From assembly GCF_000499205.1 (NCBI RefSeq), contig NZ_AWUK01000036.1, positions 1-64,000 on the forward strand: a DNA stretch of 64,000 bases, read 5' to 3'. Below, piece by piece: positions 8,025 through 16,087 of this stretch. The notes under the pieces were generated by a model, which had not been told where the DNA came from, searched no databases, and was given only the letters and a program-made list of their open reading frames with translations. Position numbers and translations under genes: made by a program. Each line of letters begins with the position of its first letter. Position 1 is the first letter of the stretch. The stretch comes from Paenibacillus sp. MAEPY2. GTDB taxonomy: Bacteria > Bacillota > Bacilli > Paenibacillales > Paenibacillaceae.

Positions 8025-9032
8025 TTATCCGGTCGTATCTTCTGTTGGCGATCCAGTAGATTCTCTCACGATGAGTTCAGGGTCGATTCGCACATTAGCG
8101 CCACGCTTCATCGTACCGTCCATACGTTTCAGCAGCATATCCGCAGCAGCAATCCCAATGCGGTCGGCAGGCTGCCGGACCGTTGTCAGATGGGGGTGCA
8201 GCTTGGATGAAATATACTGATCGTCATAGCCGACAATGGCTACCTGTTCAGGCACCTTGATGCCTTCTTCCATTAGGGCATTCACAACCCCGAGCGCGAT
8301 ATGGTCATCGCCCGCGAACACCGCGGAAGGAAGGCGCCCCTCATGCAGCCATTTGCGGCAGATGTCATAACCAAAATCGATTTCGAAATCGCCTGTGATC
8401 ATGTCGAACGGAGCCAGGTCTTGTTCCTTAAGTGCCTGCAGGAAACCGCTGCGGCGCTCTTTCGTACTGCGGAACATGTCATCTCCGCTTATGTGTGCGA
8501 TGGAGGTATGGCCCAGATCAAGCAGATGCTTTGTAGCGGCATAGCCGCCTTTGTAGTTGTCGATCGTTACGGAAAAAGCATCATTCTCCGGCTTCTGATT
8601 GTCGATGAGGACATAAGGGATATTGCGCCGCTTCAATTCTACAATGTAGTTATCTTCTTCTATGGGTGAGAGCAGAATAAGACCGTCCACCCGGTCCTCT
8701 TGGATCAGGTAATGGGTTTCATCCGAGCCAATGCCGGTAGAGACCGAAACGGCAAGAAAATAGCCGTGAAGCGAAAGCACTTCGTTCAGCTCCTTAACAA
8801 CGGCGTCAAAGAAGGAGTCCTGAAGAGTGGTCATGATCAAACCGACGATTCCTGTCTTGCCGCGGGCTAAACTCCGCGCAGCAGCGTTGGGATGGTAATC
8901 AAGCTCCTTAATGGCGTCGAGTACCTTTTGTCTATTTTTCTCACGAACGGATTCGGCACCATTGAGTACCCGGGAAACCGTCACAACGGATAATCCTGAT
9001 TTTTTTGCTACATCAAATATACTAACCTTCAT
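8025..9032 (-). CDS. LacI family transcriptional repressor of the glycan regulon
   Basis: The 335-residue protein has a canonical LacI helix-turn-helix at 1-55 (IFDVAKKSGLSVVTVSRVLN), hinge HPNAAARSLARGKTG, and a periplasmic-binding-protein-like effector domain. It lies inside the leftward operon after the binding protein gene, 33 bases before the kinase. The most likely targets are the 22-bp palindromes at 12481-12502, 12410-12431 and 3899-3920, which have the odd symmetry and CG/TG centre typical of LacI operators. The inducer is probably an imported oligosaccharide or its phosphate. Confidence 0.92.
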   Translation of the reverse strand: MKVSIFDVAKKSGLSVVTVSRVLNGAESVREKNRQKVLDAIKELDYHPNAAARSLARGKTGIVGLIMTTLQDSFFDAVVKELNEVLSLHGYFLAVSVSTGIGSDETHYLIQEDRVDGLILLSPIEEDNYIVELKRRNIPYVLIDNQKPENDAFSVTIDNYKGGYAATKHLLDLGHTSIAHISGDDMFRSTKERRSGFLQALKEQDLAPFDMITGDFEIDFGYDICRKWLHEGRLPSAVFAGDDHIALGVVNALMEEGIKVPEQVAIVGYDDQYISSKLHPHLTTVRQPADRIGIAAADMLLKRMDGTMKRGANVRIDPELIVRESTGSPTEDTTG

Positions 9033-9163
9033 TGTTTATTCTCCTTGCGGCAGATTTTCCGTACTTTATATTGATTTAACACTAGTATACATGTACGGAG
9101 GCTTAGCCGCGAAGCTAATTTAGTAGATGCACCGCCCCTTGCGGGACGGCACAATGTCTGGCG

Positions 9164-10555
9164 TTAACGTTTGATAATTTCCATAACCTTTTTCTGAATC
9201 GTCGGCATCACTTCTTCAACGGTGTTGTGTCCGGTATCGATCGGCTGCATCTCGTTGATGAACATGTCGTTGATCTGAGAATAGTGGGTGATCAGGTGGT
9301 TATAGGATTCAAATCCGTATTTCACAGCGCCTTCGTAAACCTTCTTCACATCTGCTGGATCGATGCCATCAAAATGCTTGTAATAGGTCTCGGCAGCCTT
9401 CGTATTTACAGGAGGATTGCCGCCGCTCAGGTCAATGGATTTTTCCTGAACCTCGTCGCTGACCAGGTACTTGATCCATTCAAAAGCTTCCTTCGGATGT
9501 TTGGAGCCTTTCAGAATCAAGAGCGGATCGACAAACAGCACGCTGCGGACCTTGTCATTGCCGCCGGCCGGCACTGCTGCCACGCCAACCTTGAACGGAA
9601 AGTCATTCGAGCCGGCAAGGCTCCAGGAGCCGCTAACGGTCATACCCACCTTACCGGTTACGAATGCATCGCCGTTTTGCCCCGCCACGCTTTTGCTCCA
9701 TTCCGTTGTCGGAGACACTTTATCTTTTAAAATCAGGTTGAACAGCTTGTTATAGGCTGCGATGACTTCCGGTGAATTGAAATAAGTTTCGGATGGTACG
9801 CCCCCGTTGGTCCAGGTATCCTGGGAGTAAGGTTCGGCTCCAAAATAGAGCGGACGCATATCGCGCTCGGACCATGTGAAGTCCACGCCATATTGAGTGT
9901 TGGCAATATCGTTGGACACATGCGTCATTTGCTTGGCGTCTTCGACCATTTTGTCAAACGTCCAGCTCTTGTCCTCGTAATCGCTTGGAGGATAAGGAAT
10001 GTTGGCAGCGTCGAACATGTCTTTGTTATAGAGCATCAGAGTAACGTACATGTTGACCGGAATACCGTAGACATGGTCTTTAACAGTATAGATTTTCATA
10101 AGGTCATCCGGGATGCTGTAGTCGGACGCCTTAAATCCGTCTTCCTTAATCATGTCGTTCATGTCGAGCAGCATGTCTTTGTTGTAATACTCCGCAAAAC
10201 CGCCGTAGCCATAGTGGCTTGTGACGTCAGGCGATTTGCCACCGGCAATCAGCGTTTGGAGCTTACTGTCGAACTGCTCGTAAGGAGCTTTTTCGATTTT
10301 GACCTTAATGTTCGGATGTTTGGCTTCAAAATCGGGAAGCAGCTTCTCAATAAAGGTGCGATCCTCGGAATCGATAGTGTAGTGCGTTATGGTTACTTGC
10401 TCGCCGGAGGAGCCGGATTTAGCGCTATCATCATCGTTACCAGGTACTACATCTCCCGCTGATTTACCGCCGCTGCAGCCGGACAGTGCCAATACGACGA
10501 GCATGCTGGTCGCAAGCAAAAGTGCAAAAGTCTTTTTGATCCTTATCTTTTTCAT
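9164..10555 (-). CDS. sugar ABC transporter substrate-binding lipoprotein
   Basis: The 463 residues begin with a lipoprotein signal peptide ending in LALSGC (lipid-anchored C27), then a Gly/Ser/Asp linker and a family 1 solute-binding fold. Recognisable parts are DFEAKHPNIKVKIEKAPYEQ, the GKVGMTVSGSWSLAG segment, and a C-terminal EAFEWIKYLVSDEVQEKSI region. It captures an oligosaccharide at the outer membrane face for the two permeases encoded just upstream. A short GC-rich hairpin in the 52-base gap to the preceding permease gene (about 10588-10605) may adjust relative expression. Ligand unknown; chitosan or beta-glucan oligomers are inferred from the shared operator with the GH8 gene. Confidence 0.92.
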   Translation of the reverse strand: MKKIRIKKTFALLLATSMLVVLALSGCSGGKSAGDVVPGNDDDSAKSGSSGEQVTITHYTIDSEDRTFIEKLLPDFEAKHPNIKVKIEKAPYEQFDSKLQTLIAGGKSPDVTSHYGYGGFAEYYNKDMLLDMNDMIKEDGFKASDYSIPDDLMKIYTVKDHVYGIPVNMYVTLMLYNKDMFDAANIPYPPSDYEDKSWTFDKMVEDAKQMTHVSNDIANTQYGVDFTWSERDMRPLYFGAEPYSQDTWTNGGVPSETYFNSPEVIAAYNKLFNLILKDKVSPTTEWSKSVAGQNGDAFVTGKVGMTVSGSWSLAGSNDFPFKVGVAAVPAGGNDKVRSVLFVDPLLILKGSKHPKEAFEWIKYLVSDEVQEKSIDLSGGNPPVNTKAAETYYKHFDGIDPADVKKVYEGAVKYGFESYNHLITHYSQINDMFINEMQPIDTGHNTVEEVMPTIQKKVMEIIKR

Positions 10556-10607
10556 GAATGACAGTCCCCCATATATTCAAGTTTTTGCCGCCCCTGCGGC
10601 GGAGCCT

Positions 10608-11492
10608 TTACTTGATGCCTGTAAGTACAATTCCTTCCACAAACCGCTTCTGGGCTATCGCAAACAGGGCCACGATTGGCAGCATGGCGAGCACGGAGGC
10701 AACCATGAGCAGGTGCCACGGCGGAATCCGGAAACGGGAAGAGGTAAAGGAAGACATACCGACCGGAAGCGTAAACTTATCCGATGAGCTTAAGTAGAGC
10801 ACAGGTGTCAAAAGATCGTTCCAGCTGTAGATGAAGGCAAAGATCGCAACAGTTGCAAGCGCCGGACCGGACAGAGGCAAAGCAATTTGTCTCCACATCC
10901 GAAACTCGCTGCAGCCATCAATGCGTCCGGCGTCAAACAGCTCATCCGGGAGCGTGGAGAAGAACTGTCGCAGCAAAAAGATGTTGTATGCTGAACCAAA
11001 AAATGCAGGGACAATCAGCGGCAGAAAGGTATCGATCCAGTTCAGCTTGGAAAAGAGAATGAACTGCGGGATCATAATCGCCGGATAGGGAAGCATCATG
11101 GTGCTGAGCATGAGCATGAACCACAAGTTGCTGCCCTTGCCCCGATATCTGGCGAAACCATAGCCTGCAAGCGCCGACGAAAACAGGGTGCCAACAACGG
11201 TCAAAATGCCAATAATGAGACTGTTCATATACATTTGACCGAAATTCAGCGTGTCGAAAATCTCTCTGTAGTTACTCCACTGCCAGGACTCCGGCAGAAA
11301 GGTCGGAGGAAACTTCAGCAGTTCCTTCTTCGATTTCAGCGAGGTCGAGACCATGAAAAACAAAGGGAGGAGCATGAGAAAAGTGGTGACCACCAGGGCA
11401 ATGAAGCTGGCAATGCTAACCGCGTCGATTTTGCGCCGGCGTTTACTCACAGAAGGTGAAGCCCCTGGGCCGGCAGTCGGAATCGTACTCAT
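10608..11492 (-). CDS. sugar ABC transporter permease, MalG type
   Basis: This 294-residue integral membrane protein has about six transmembrane segments and the cytoplasmic EAA loop (DAGRIDGCSEFRMWRQIALP) that docks the ATPase. It ends in a MalG-like tail (AQKRFVEGIVLTGIK). Its start overlaps the end of the upstream permease gene by four bases, so the two are translationally coupled. No ATP-binding subunit is encoded in this operon, so the pair probably uses a shared MsmX-type ATPase encoded elsewhere (inference). Confidence 0.92.
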   Translation of the reverse strand: MSTIPTAGPGASPSVSKRRRKIDAVSIASFIALVVTTFLMLLPLFFMVSTSLKSKKELLKFPPTFLPESWQWSNYREIFDTLNFGQMYMNSLIIGILTVVGTLFSSALAGYGFARYRGKGSNLWFMLMLSTMMLPYPAIMIPQFILFSKLNWIDTFLPLIVPAFFGSAYNIFLLRQFFSTLPDELFDAGRIDGCSEFRMWRQIALPLSGPALATVAIFAFIYSWNDLLTPVLYLSSSDKFTLPVGMSSFTSSRFRIPPWHLLMVASVLAMLPIVALFAIAQKRFVEGIVLTGIK

Positions 11493-12382
11493 TTGCGTCC
11501 GCCTCCTTCATAGTGAACATAACGGTTCGAGAGTTTAATAATGAGCGCCGTAAACGCCATGACGACGATCAGCAGCACCCAAGCGAGTGCCGAGGAGTAG
11601 CCTGCCCTGTATTCCTTGAAGGCACTGGTATACAGGTTGTAAACGTAGAACCAGGTCGAGTAGTTAGGACCCCCTTGGGTCATTACATACGCCTGCGTGA
11701 ACACCTGGAAGGAATCGATGACGCCCATAATCAGCTGGAACAAAAGTACCGGTGAAATCATGGGCAGCGTCACGTTCAGGAAAATCCGGAAGCGTCCCGC
11801 ACCGTCCAGCTTTGCGGCTTCCACGAGACTGGCAGGAACGCCCTGAAGTCCCGCAAGAAACAGAATCATGCCTGAGCCCACTGTCCAGAAGGACATAATC
11901 ATCAGTGCATAAAGCGCATAATCGGGGCTCATGAGCCAGGATGGGCCACTAATGCCGAACCAGGACAGCACGTAATTGAACAGACCGATCGATGGGTTGA
12001 AAATCCAGTACCACAGCAGAGACATCGCGACGCCGGATACCATGCTCGGAAAATACATGGCGGTTCTGAAAAATCCGCGGAACGGTATTTTCGTATTGAG
12101 CAGGAGAGCAAAGCCGAGTGCCAGCAGCAGCTGGATCGGTACACTGATAAATGTATAGCGCACCGTTACGACAACAGATTTCCAAAACAGGTCATTGTGA
12201 AACATTTCGTTGTAATTCGCGAGTCCGACATATTTCGGCGGGTGGATAATATCATAGTCCGTGAAGCTGTAATAAAGGGATGACAGAATCGGATACAAGG
12301 CAAACACCATGAAACCGATAAGCCATGGAGAGATGAAGAGGTACATGTAAAATGTCTGCCGTCGGCTTTCGCGATGGGTCAC
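11489..12382 (-). CDS. sugar ABC transporter permease, MalF type
   Basis: The 297 residues include about six transmembrane helices, the N-terminal FYMYLFISPWLIGFMVFALY segment typical of MalF/UgpA permeases, and the EAA loop EAAKLDGAGRFRIF. It is the first gene of the leftward six-gene operon (two permeases, binding protein, LacI, kinase, GH4). The predicted promoter and both operators lie in the 330 bases upstream of its ATG. Confidence 0.92.
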   Translation of the reverse strand: MTHRESRRQTFYMYLFISPWLIGFMVFALYPILSSLYYSFTDYDIIHPPKYVGLANYNEMFHNDLFWKSVVVTVRYTFISVPIQLLLALGFALLLNTKIPFRGFFRTAMYFPSMVSGVAMSLLWYWIFNPSIGLFNYVLSWFGISGPSWLMSPDYALYALMIMSFWTVGSGMILFLAGLQGVPASLVEAAKLDGAGRFRIFLNVTLPMISPVLLFQLIMGVIDSFQVFTQAYVMTQGGPNYSTWFYVYNLYTSAFKEYRAGYSSALAWVLLIVVMAFTALIIKLSNRYVHYEGGGRK

Positions 12383-12409
12383 ATAAACACCAACCTTTCT
12401 ATTGGATAT

Positions 12410-12431
12410 AAAATTATAACGCTTTAACTTT
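12410..12431. promoter_or_regulatory. second LacI-type operator, degenerate
   Basis: On the minus strand an intact AAAGTTAAAG arm and CG centre are followed by TTATAATTTT, which matches the ideal second arm at 7 of 10 positions. Its centre is 71 bases from that of the perfect palindrome at 12481-12502, about seven helical turns, and it lies just upstream of the first permease start codon. Confidence 0.55.
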
Positions 12432-12480
12432 CGGAAGATAGTTTCCTTAAATGAAAGGTTTCATATGATGTTATGTAATT

Positions 12481-12502
12481 GAAAGTTAAAGTGCTTTAAC
12501 TT
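12481..12502. promoter_or_regulatory. LacI-type operator, perfect palindrome
   Basis: Arms AAAGTTAAAG and CTTTAACTTT are exact reverse complements around a TG centre. It lies about 16-37 bases downstream of the predicted minus-strand transcription start of the ABC operon, a position where a repressor blocks elongation or open-complex formation. Confidence 0.75.
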
Positions 12503-12524
12503 TTGTAGTCGGACTGATGACATT

Positions 12525-12553
12525 ATCATAGTGGATGATTTCTCAATAATCAA
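12525..12553 (-). promoter_or_regulatory. predicted promoter of the sugar ABC operon
   Basis: On the minus strand TTGATT (12553-12548) and TATGAT (12530-12525) are 17 bases apart. The strong palindromic operator follows immediately. Confidence 0.55.
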
Positions 12554-12570
12554 CCCTTTTTTTGGTTAAC

Positions 12571-12584
12571 TGAAAGCGCTACCT
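12571..12584 (+). promoter_or_regulatory. cre box (CcpA site)
   Basis: TGAAAGCGCTACCT fits TGWAARCGYTWNCW at all 14 positions. It lies about 20 bases upstream of the predicted -35 of the leftward operon and 130 bases before the rightward TraB-like gene. It may act on either; its position upstream of -35 would also suit activation. Confidence 0.6.
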
Positions 12585-12714
12585 TTGTTGGCGCTTCTGA
12601 AGTACTCACATAGCCCACTCTGCCGACTTTTAGAGAGCGGACTTTTTGCTGTGTTATAATAAAGATAATGATGCCAAAAAAGAAATATATTGTGAATGAA
12701 GGAGAATACATAAT

Positions 12715-13935
12715 ATGAAAAATTGGAAACGAATGCTCTTATCCCTTACAATCTCGGTAGGTTTGCTCGCATCTGCAGTACCAGTTATGGCGGCTCCACA
12801 GAAGACTTCCGTCAAGGTCAATGATCAGGCAGTAGAATATGCGACAGAAGTGCCGATTATGGATAAGGGAACCACATTGGTTCCGCTGCGTACCACGCTT
12901 GACGCGATGGATGTAAAGCTGACAACTGCAACGGATGACACGATCACTGCCGTAGTGGATGGCAAAACGATTACGCTTAAAAGTAAACTTACACGAATCA
13001 ATGGCGTAACGTATGCGCCGATCCGTATCGTCGGGGATGCAGCTGGTTATGAAGTTCGCTGGGATGGGACAACGCGCACCGTTCTGTTGGTCTCCAAAGG
13101 TGGAGGCACGGAAGCTGTCCAAACCGGCGCCCGCGGTTTTATGTGGGAAGTCGAACATAATGGAAATACGGTGTATCTGGTAGGTTCCATGCATATTGCA
13201 GATGATAGCTTCTACCCGTTACGTAAAGAATTTGAAGAAGCTTTTGCCGAAGCCGACTATCTCGGTGTGGAGATTGATATCAGCAAAGCTGCCGATGAGG
13301 CGCAGCAGAAGCTGATTATGGATATGGGGATGTATCAGGACGGCACAACGCTGAAGGATCATGTGTCCAAGGAAACGTATGCTAAACTCGGTGCCATTTT
13401 GAAGCAAAGTGGCTTGCAAGTCAATGCTCTTGATGCATTTAAACCATGGGTGGCGGAATCGACTCTCAGCAGTCTGAAATCAGTGAAAGCCGGGTACGAA
13501 GCATCTGCGGGTATCGATCTGTATTTCATACAGAAAGCCGTTGAACGAAAATTGCCCGTGCTGGAGCTGGAATCCTATGAATCCCAGTTAGGCATGTTCG
13601 ATCATTTCTCCAATGAACTGCAAGAGAAGAATCTGAACGCTGTAATCGATAACTTTGGTGTCCTTGATGATTCTGTCGACCAGATGGCTGAAATGTGGAA
13701 AACGGGGGATGATCAGGGATTGCTAGAATTCACCAATAGCATGGCTGTCGATCCAGAGTATAACAAAGCGATGCTTATTGACCGGAATATCGGGATGGCT
13801 GACAAAATCGATGGCTACCTGAAATCCGACAAGAAAGAGGAATATTTCATCGTAGTTGGCGCAGGCCACTTCCTGGGTAAAGATGGGGTTATCCAGCTGT
13901 TGAAGGATAAAGGGTATAACGTTGTGCGTAAATAA
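12715..13935 (+). CDS. exported TraB/GumN-like protein with copper-amine-oxidase-N stalk domain
   Basis: The 406 residues start with a signal peptide (about 1-27, cleavage after VMAAP). Residues about 30-130 form a copper amine oxidase N-terminal-type domain (KVNDQAVEYATEVPIMDKGT, LVPLRTTLDAM, YAPIRIVGDAAGYEVRWDG), a frequent extracellular stalk module in Paenibacillus. Residues about 140-406 match the TraB/GumN family, with VYLVGSMHIADDSFYPL near its start and VVGAGHFLGKDGVIQLLKDKGY at its end. TraB-family proteins carry GxxH-type motifs resembling Tiki metalloproteases. An outer-surface metallopeptidase-like role is possible but unproven. Ribosome binding site GAAGGAG is well spaced. Confidence 0.85.
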   Translation: MKNWKRMLLSLTISVGLLASAVPVMAAPQKTSVKVNDQAVEYATEVPIMDKGTTLVPLRTTLDAMDVKLTTATDDTITAVVDGKTITLKSKLTRINGVTYAPIRIVGDAAGYEVRWDGTTRTVLLVSKGGGTEAVQTGARGFMWEVEHNGNTVYLVGSMHIADDSFYPLRKEFEEAFAEADYLGVEIDISKAADEAQQKLIMDMGMYQDGTTLKDHVSKETYAKLGAILKQSGLQVNALDAFKPWVAESTLSSLKSVKAGYEASAGIDLYFIQKAVERKLPVLELESYESQLGMFDHFSNELQEKNLNAVIDNFGVLDDSVDQMAEMWKTGDDQGLLEFTNSMAVDPEYNKAMLIDRNIGMADKIDGYLKSDKKEEYFIVVGAGHFLGKDGVIQLLKDKGYNVVRK

Positions 13936-14063
13936 ATACGCTATTTAAAATTACCCCTTAGGACGACTTGAAAGCTAATCATTCAGCAACCTTTCAGTTG
14001 AATTTAACGTTCCTTTTGTCTGGATGGGATATAGTGGAACCAAGAAAGAGGAGGAGATCAACG

Positions 14064-14420
14064 ATGAATATTTCTTCAGCAGCAAGTTCCACGACATCCT
14101 ACATATCCACGTCTTCATCCAGTTCGAACAGCACAAGCGAGTTGGAAAAACAAAAGACGAAGCTTGAGGCCGAATTGGAGAAGGTACAATCCAGCAAGGA
14201 CGATGAGAAAACCAAGGAGACCAAAACGAAGCAGCTGCAGCAGCAAATCAAGCAAATCGAAGCTCAAATCTCGCAGCAAAGTTCCCAGAGCAGCGGTACA
14301 ACCGGAACCAAAGAAGCGCCGCCAGCCAAACCTGCGAACAATGGCATGCAAGCCGCATCCCCGCAAGAAATTGCAAATGCAACGACGGACAGCAATGGCC
14401 GATTCGATATTCGGGTATAA
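14064..14420 (+). CDS. FlxA-like coiled-coil protein
   Basis: The start is ATG at 14064, preceded by AGGAGGAG. The in-frame extension to 13968 is not needed. The 118-residue product has a Ser/Thr-rich N terminus, a Lys/Glu/Gln-rich coiled coil (about 27-75, SELEKQKTKLEAELEKVQ and KQLQQQIKQIEAQISQQ), and a low-complexity tail. This arrangement matches FlxA-like proteins, small coiled-coil proteins of unclear function. No signal peptide. It is followed by a strong terminator. Confidence 0.7.
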   Translation: MNISSAASSTTSYISTSSSSSNSTSELEKQKTKLEAELEKVQSSKDDEKTKETKTKQLQQQIKQIEAQISQQSSQSSGTTGTKEAPPAKPANNGMQAASPQEIANATTDSNGRFDIRV

Positions 14421-14502
14421 AGTAATATAGTACCTAATCTAAAAAACCTTATGTAAACATATTAAACGAGCCAATCGATAAAAATAGAGTTGATTGCCTT
14501 AA

Positions 14503-14546
14503 CCAAAAGACCTGCCTGATCTTTGTAGATCAAGCAGGTCTTTTGG
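14503..14546. terminator. bidirectional terminator
   Basis: CCAAAAGACCTGCCTGATC and GATCAAGCAGGTCTTTTGG pair with one mismatch around TTTGTA. It ends both the rightward FlxA-like gene and the leftward MATE gene. Confidence 0.85.
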
Positions 14547-14565
14547 ATGTTCACATGTACATGCT

Positions 14566-15921
14566 TTATTCAATCGTTAAACTGTTTATCCGTTCAGAGA
14601 TGGATCGTTTTTTATAGTACATCCCAATAGTCACCAGAACCATCATTTCAGATAACGGAACGGCAAGCCATACACCAGTGACACCCAAGAATGAAGGGAG
14701 GATAACAATTAAGGCAACCATAATGATCATCTCGCGTGCAGCTGTAATCCAGATGGCCATTTTGGCATTCCCGACAGATTGGAAGTACGTGCTCATGACA
14801 AAGTTAATACCCATGAACAAGTATGCAAAAGTAAATATTCGCAAACCGTACACGGCGCTATCCGTCACGCTGTCACTGAAGTTCCCGAAGATTTGCACAA
14901 AATAAGGTGCGCCCAGTTGTACAACGAGTAACAGCAGAACCCCACATGCCAGAGCCGTTCTGGAGGCTAAGCGAATGGTCTGTTTTTCCCGATCCATCTG
15001 TTTGGCTCCGTGATAATAACTGACCAAAGGTTGGGCAGCGGACGCCAGACCGAGAAATGCCAGCAGTACAACACCATGAATATAGTTCAGGACTGTAAAA
15101 GATGCCACACCATCCGTGCCCGCAATCCGATCCAATGAAATGTTGTGAGCGATGGAGAAGACGGACATGCCCAGTTCAGCCAGGAAGCTGGGGAAACCAA
15201 TGAGCACAATGGAACCCAGCAGTTTGGTATTCCATCTGAAGCGGGTCAATTTAAGATTATTTGTTTTTTTGAAAAAGTGAGTCAGCAGGACGAGAAGCGC
15301 CAGAGATGCCGATACAATTGTACCAATCGCAACGCCACGGACGCCCCATTCCAGCACGTATAACGTTACATAGTTGAGCACAATATTGGCTACCGCAAAC
15401 GTAATCTGAGCATACATGGATGTATTGGGATTTCCGTCGTTTCGAACAAAAATAGTGAGTGCGTTCTCAATGGTGAAAACGAAACCGAACAACAAAATGA
15501 TATTCATATAGTCCGCAGCAAACGGGAATGTTTCGGTATTGGCACCGAGGGCGAAGACCAGCTTATCTTTGAATGTATAGGCCGTATATCCGATGACCAT
15601 CGTAATCAGCCAAATGATCGTTATGGATTTGGTGAAGATTTGCTTCGCTGTTGCAGGGTCTTTCTTCCCCATGTAAGTTGAATACAAGGTAGCTCCGCCC
15701 ATTCCAATCCATAGAGACATAGCCACAAAAAGTGTGTAGACAGGAGAAGCAATACCGATTCCGGCCAGCGCTGTAGATCCAAGTTTGTGTCCAACCATAA
15801 TGCCGTCGATAATAAAGTTGAAAGCGATAACCAGCATCCCTAATATGGAAGGCACGAGGTAGCTTACAAATGCCTTACCTACAGATTGCCTTTCTAATGG
15901 ATGCGTCCAATTTGTGTTCAT
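14566..15921 (-). CDS. MATE family efflux transporter
   Basis: This 451-residue protein has about twelve transmembrane helices in two repeats. It contains MATE-type segments such as FVSYLVPSILGMLVIAFNFI with GIMVGHKLGSTALAGIGIA, and in the second half ASAAQPLVSYYHGAKQ. It would export cationic drugs or metabolites by Na+ or H+ antiport. The start has GGAGGTCACC directly upstream. Two nearly identical palindromes lie in the promoter region (15937-15987), suggesting control by a TetR-type repressor, but none is encoded nearby. Confidence 0.9.
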   Translation of the reverse strand: MNTNWTHPLERQSVGKAFVSYLVPSILGMLVIAFNFIIDGIMVGHKLGSTALAGIGIASPVYTLFVAMSLWIGMGGATLYSTYMGKKDPATAKQIFTKSITIIWLITMVIGYTAYTFKDKLVFALGANTETFPFAADYMNIILLFGFVFTIENALTIFVRNDGNPNTSMYAQITFAVANIVLNYVTLYVLEWGVRGVAIGTIVSASLALLVLLTHFFKKTNNLKLTRFRWNTKLLGSIVLIGFPSFLAELGMSVFSIAHNISLDRIAGTDGVASFTVLNYIHGVVLLAFLGLASAAQPLVSYYHGAKQMDREKQTIRLASRTALACGVLLLLVVQLGAPYFVQIFGNFSDSVTDSAVYGLRIFTFAYLFMGINFVMSTYFQSVGNAKMAIWITAAREMIIMVALIVILPSFLGVTGVWLAVPLSEMMVLVTIGMYYKKRSISERINSLTIE

Positions 15922-15936
15922 GGTGACCTCCGTTAA

Positions 15937-15987
15937 TATACTGAATGTTCATTCTGTATTATATTATACTGAACGTTCGTTCTGTAT
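15937..15987. promoter_or_regulatory. tandem palindromic operators of the MATE gene
   Basis: Two 23-bp elements repeat with a 28-base period: TATACTGA-ATGTTCAT-TCTGTAT (15937-15959) and the version with core ACGTTCGT (15965-15987). Each core is a GAAYG/CRTTC palindrome. Base changes between the copies are compensated on both arms, which supports protein binding to a symmetric site. A minus-strand TATAAT lies between them (15963-15968). Confidence 0.65.
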
Positions 15988-16087
15988 AATAACATGCCGT
16001 GATTTTGGTTGGCAACTTTTCCAAAAGATTATCGTTTATATGGTAGAGTAAATGGGGCATCTTTTATGACACGGGAGGGATCACTTT

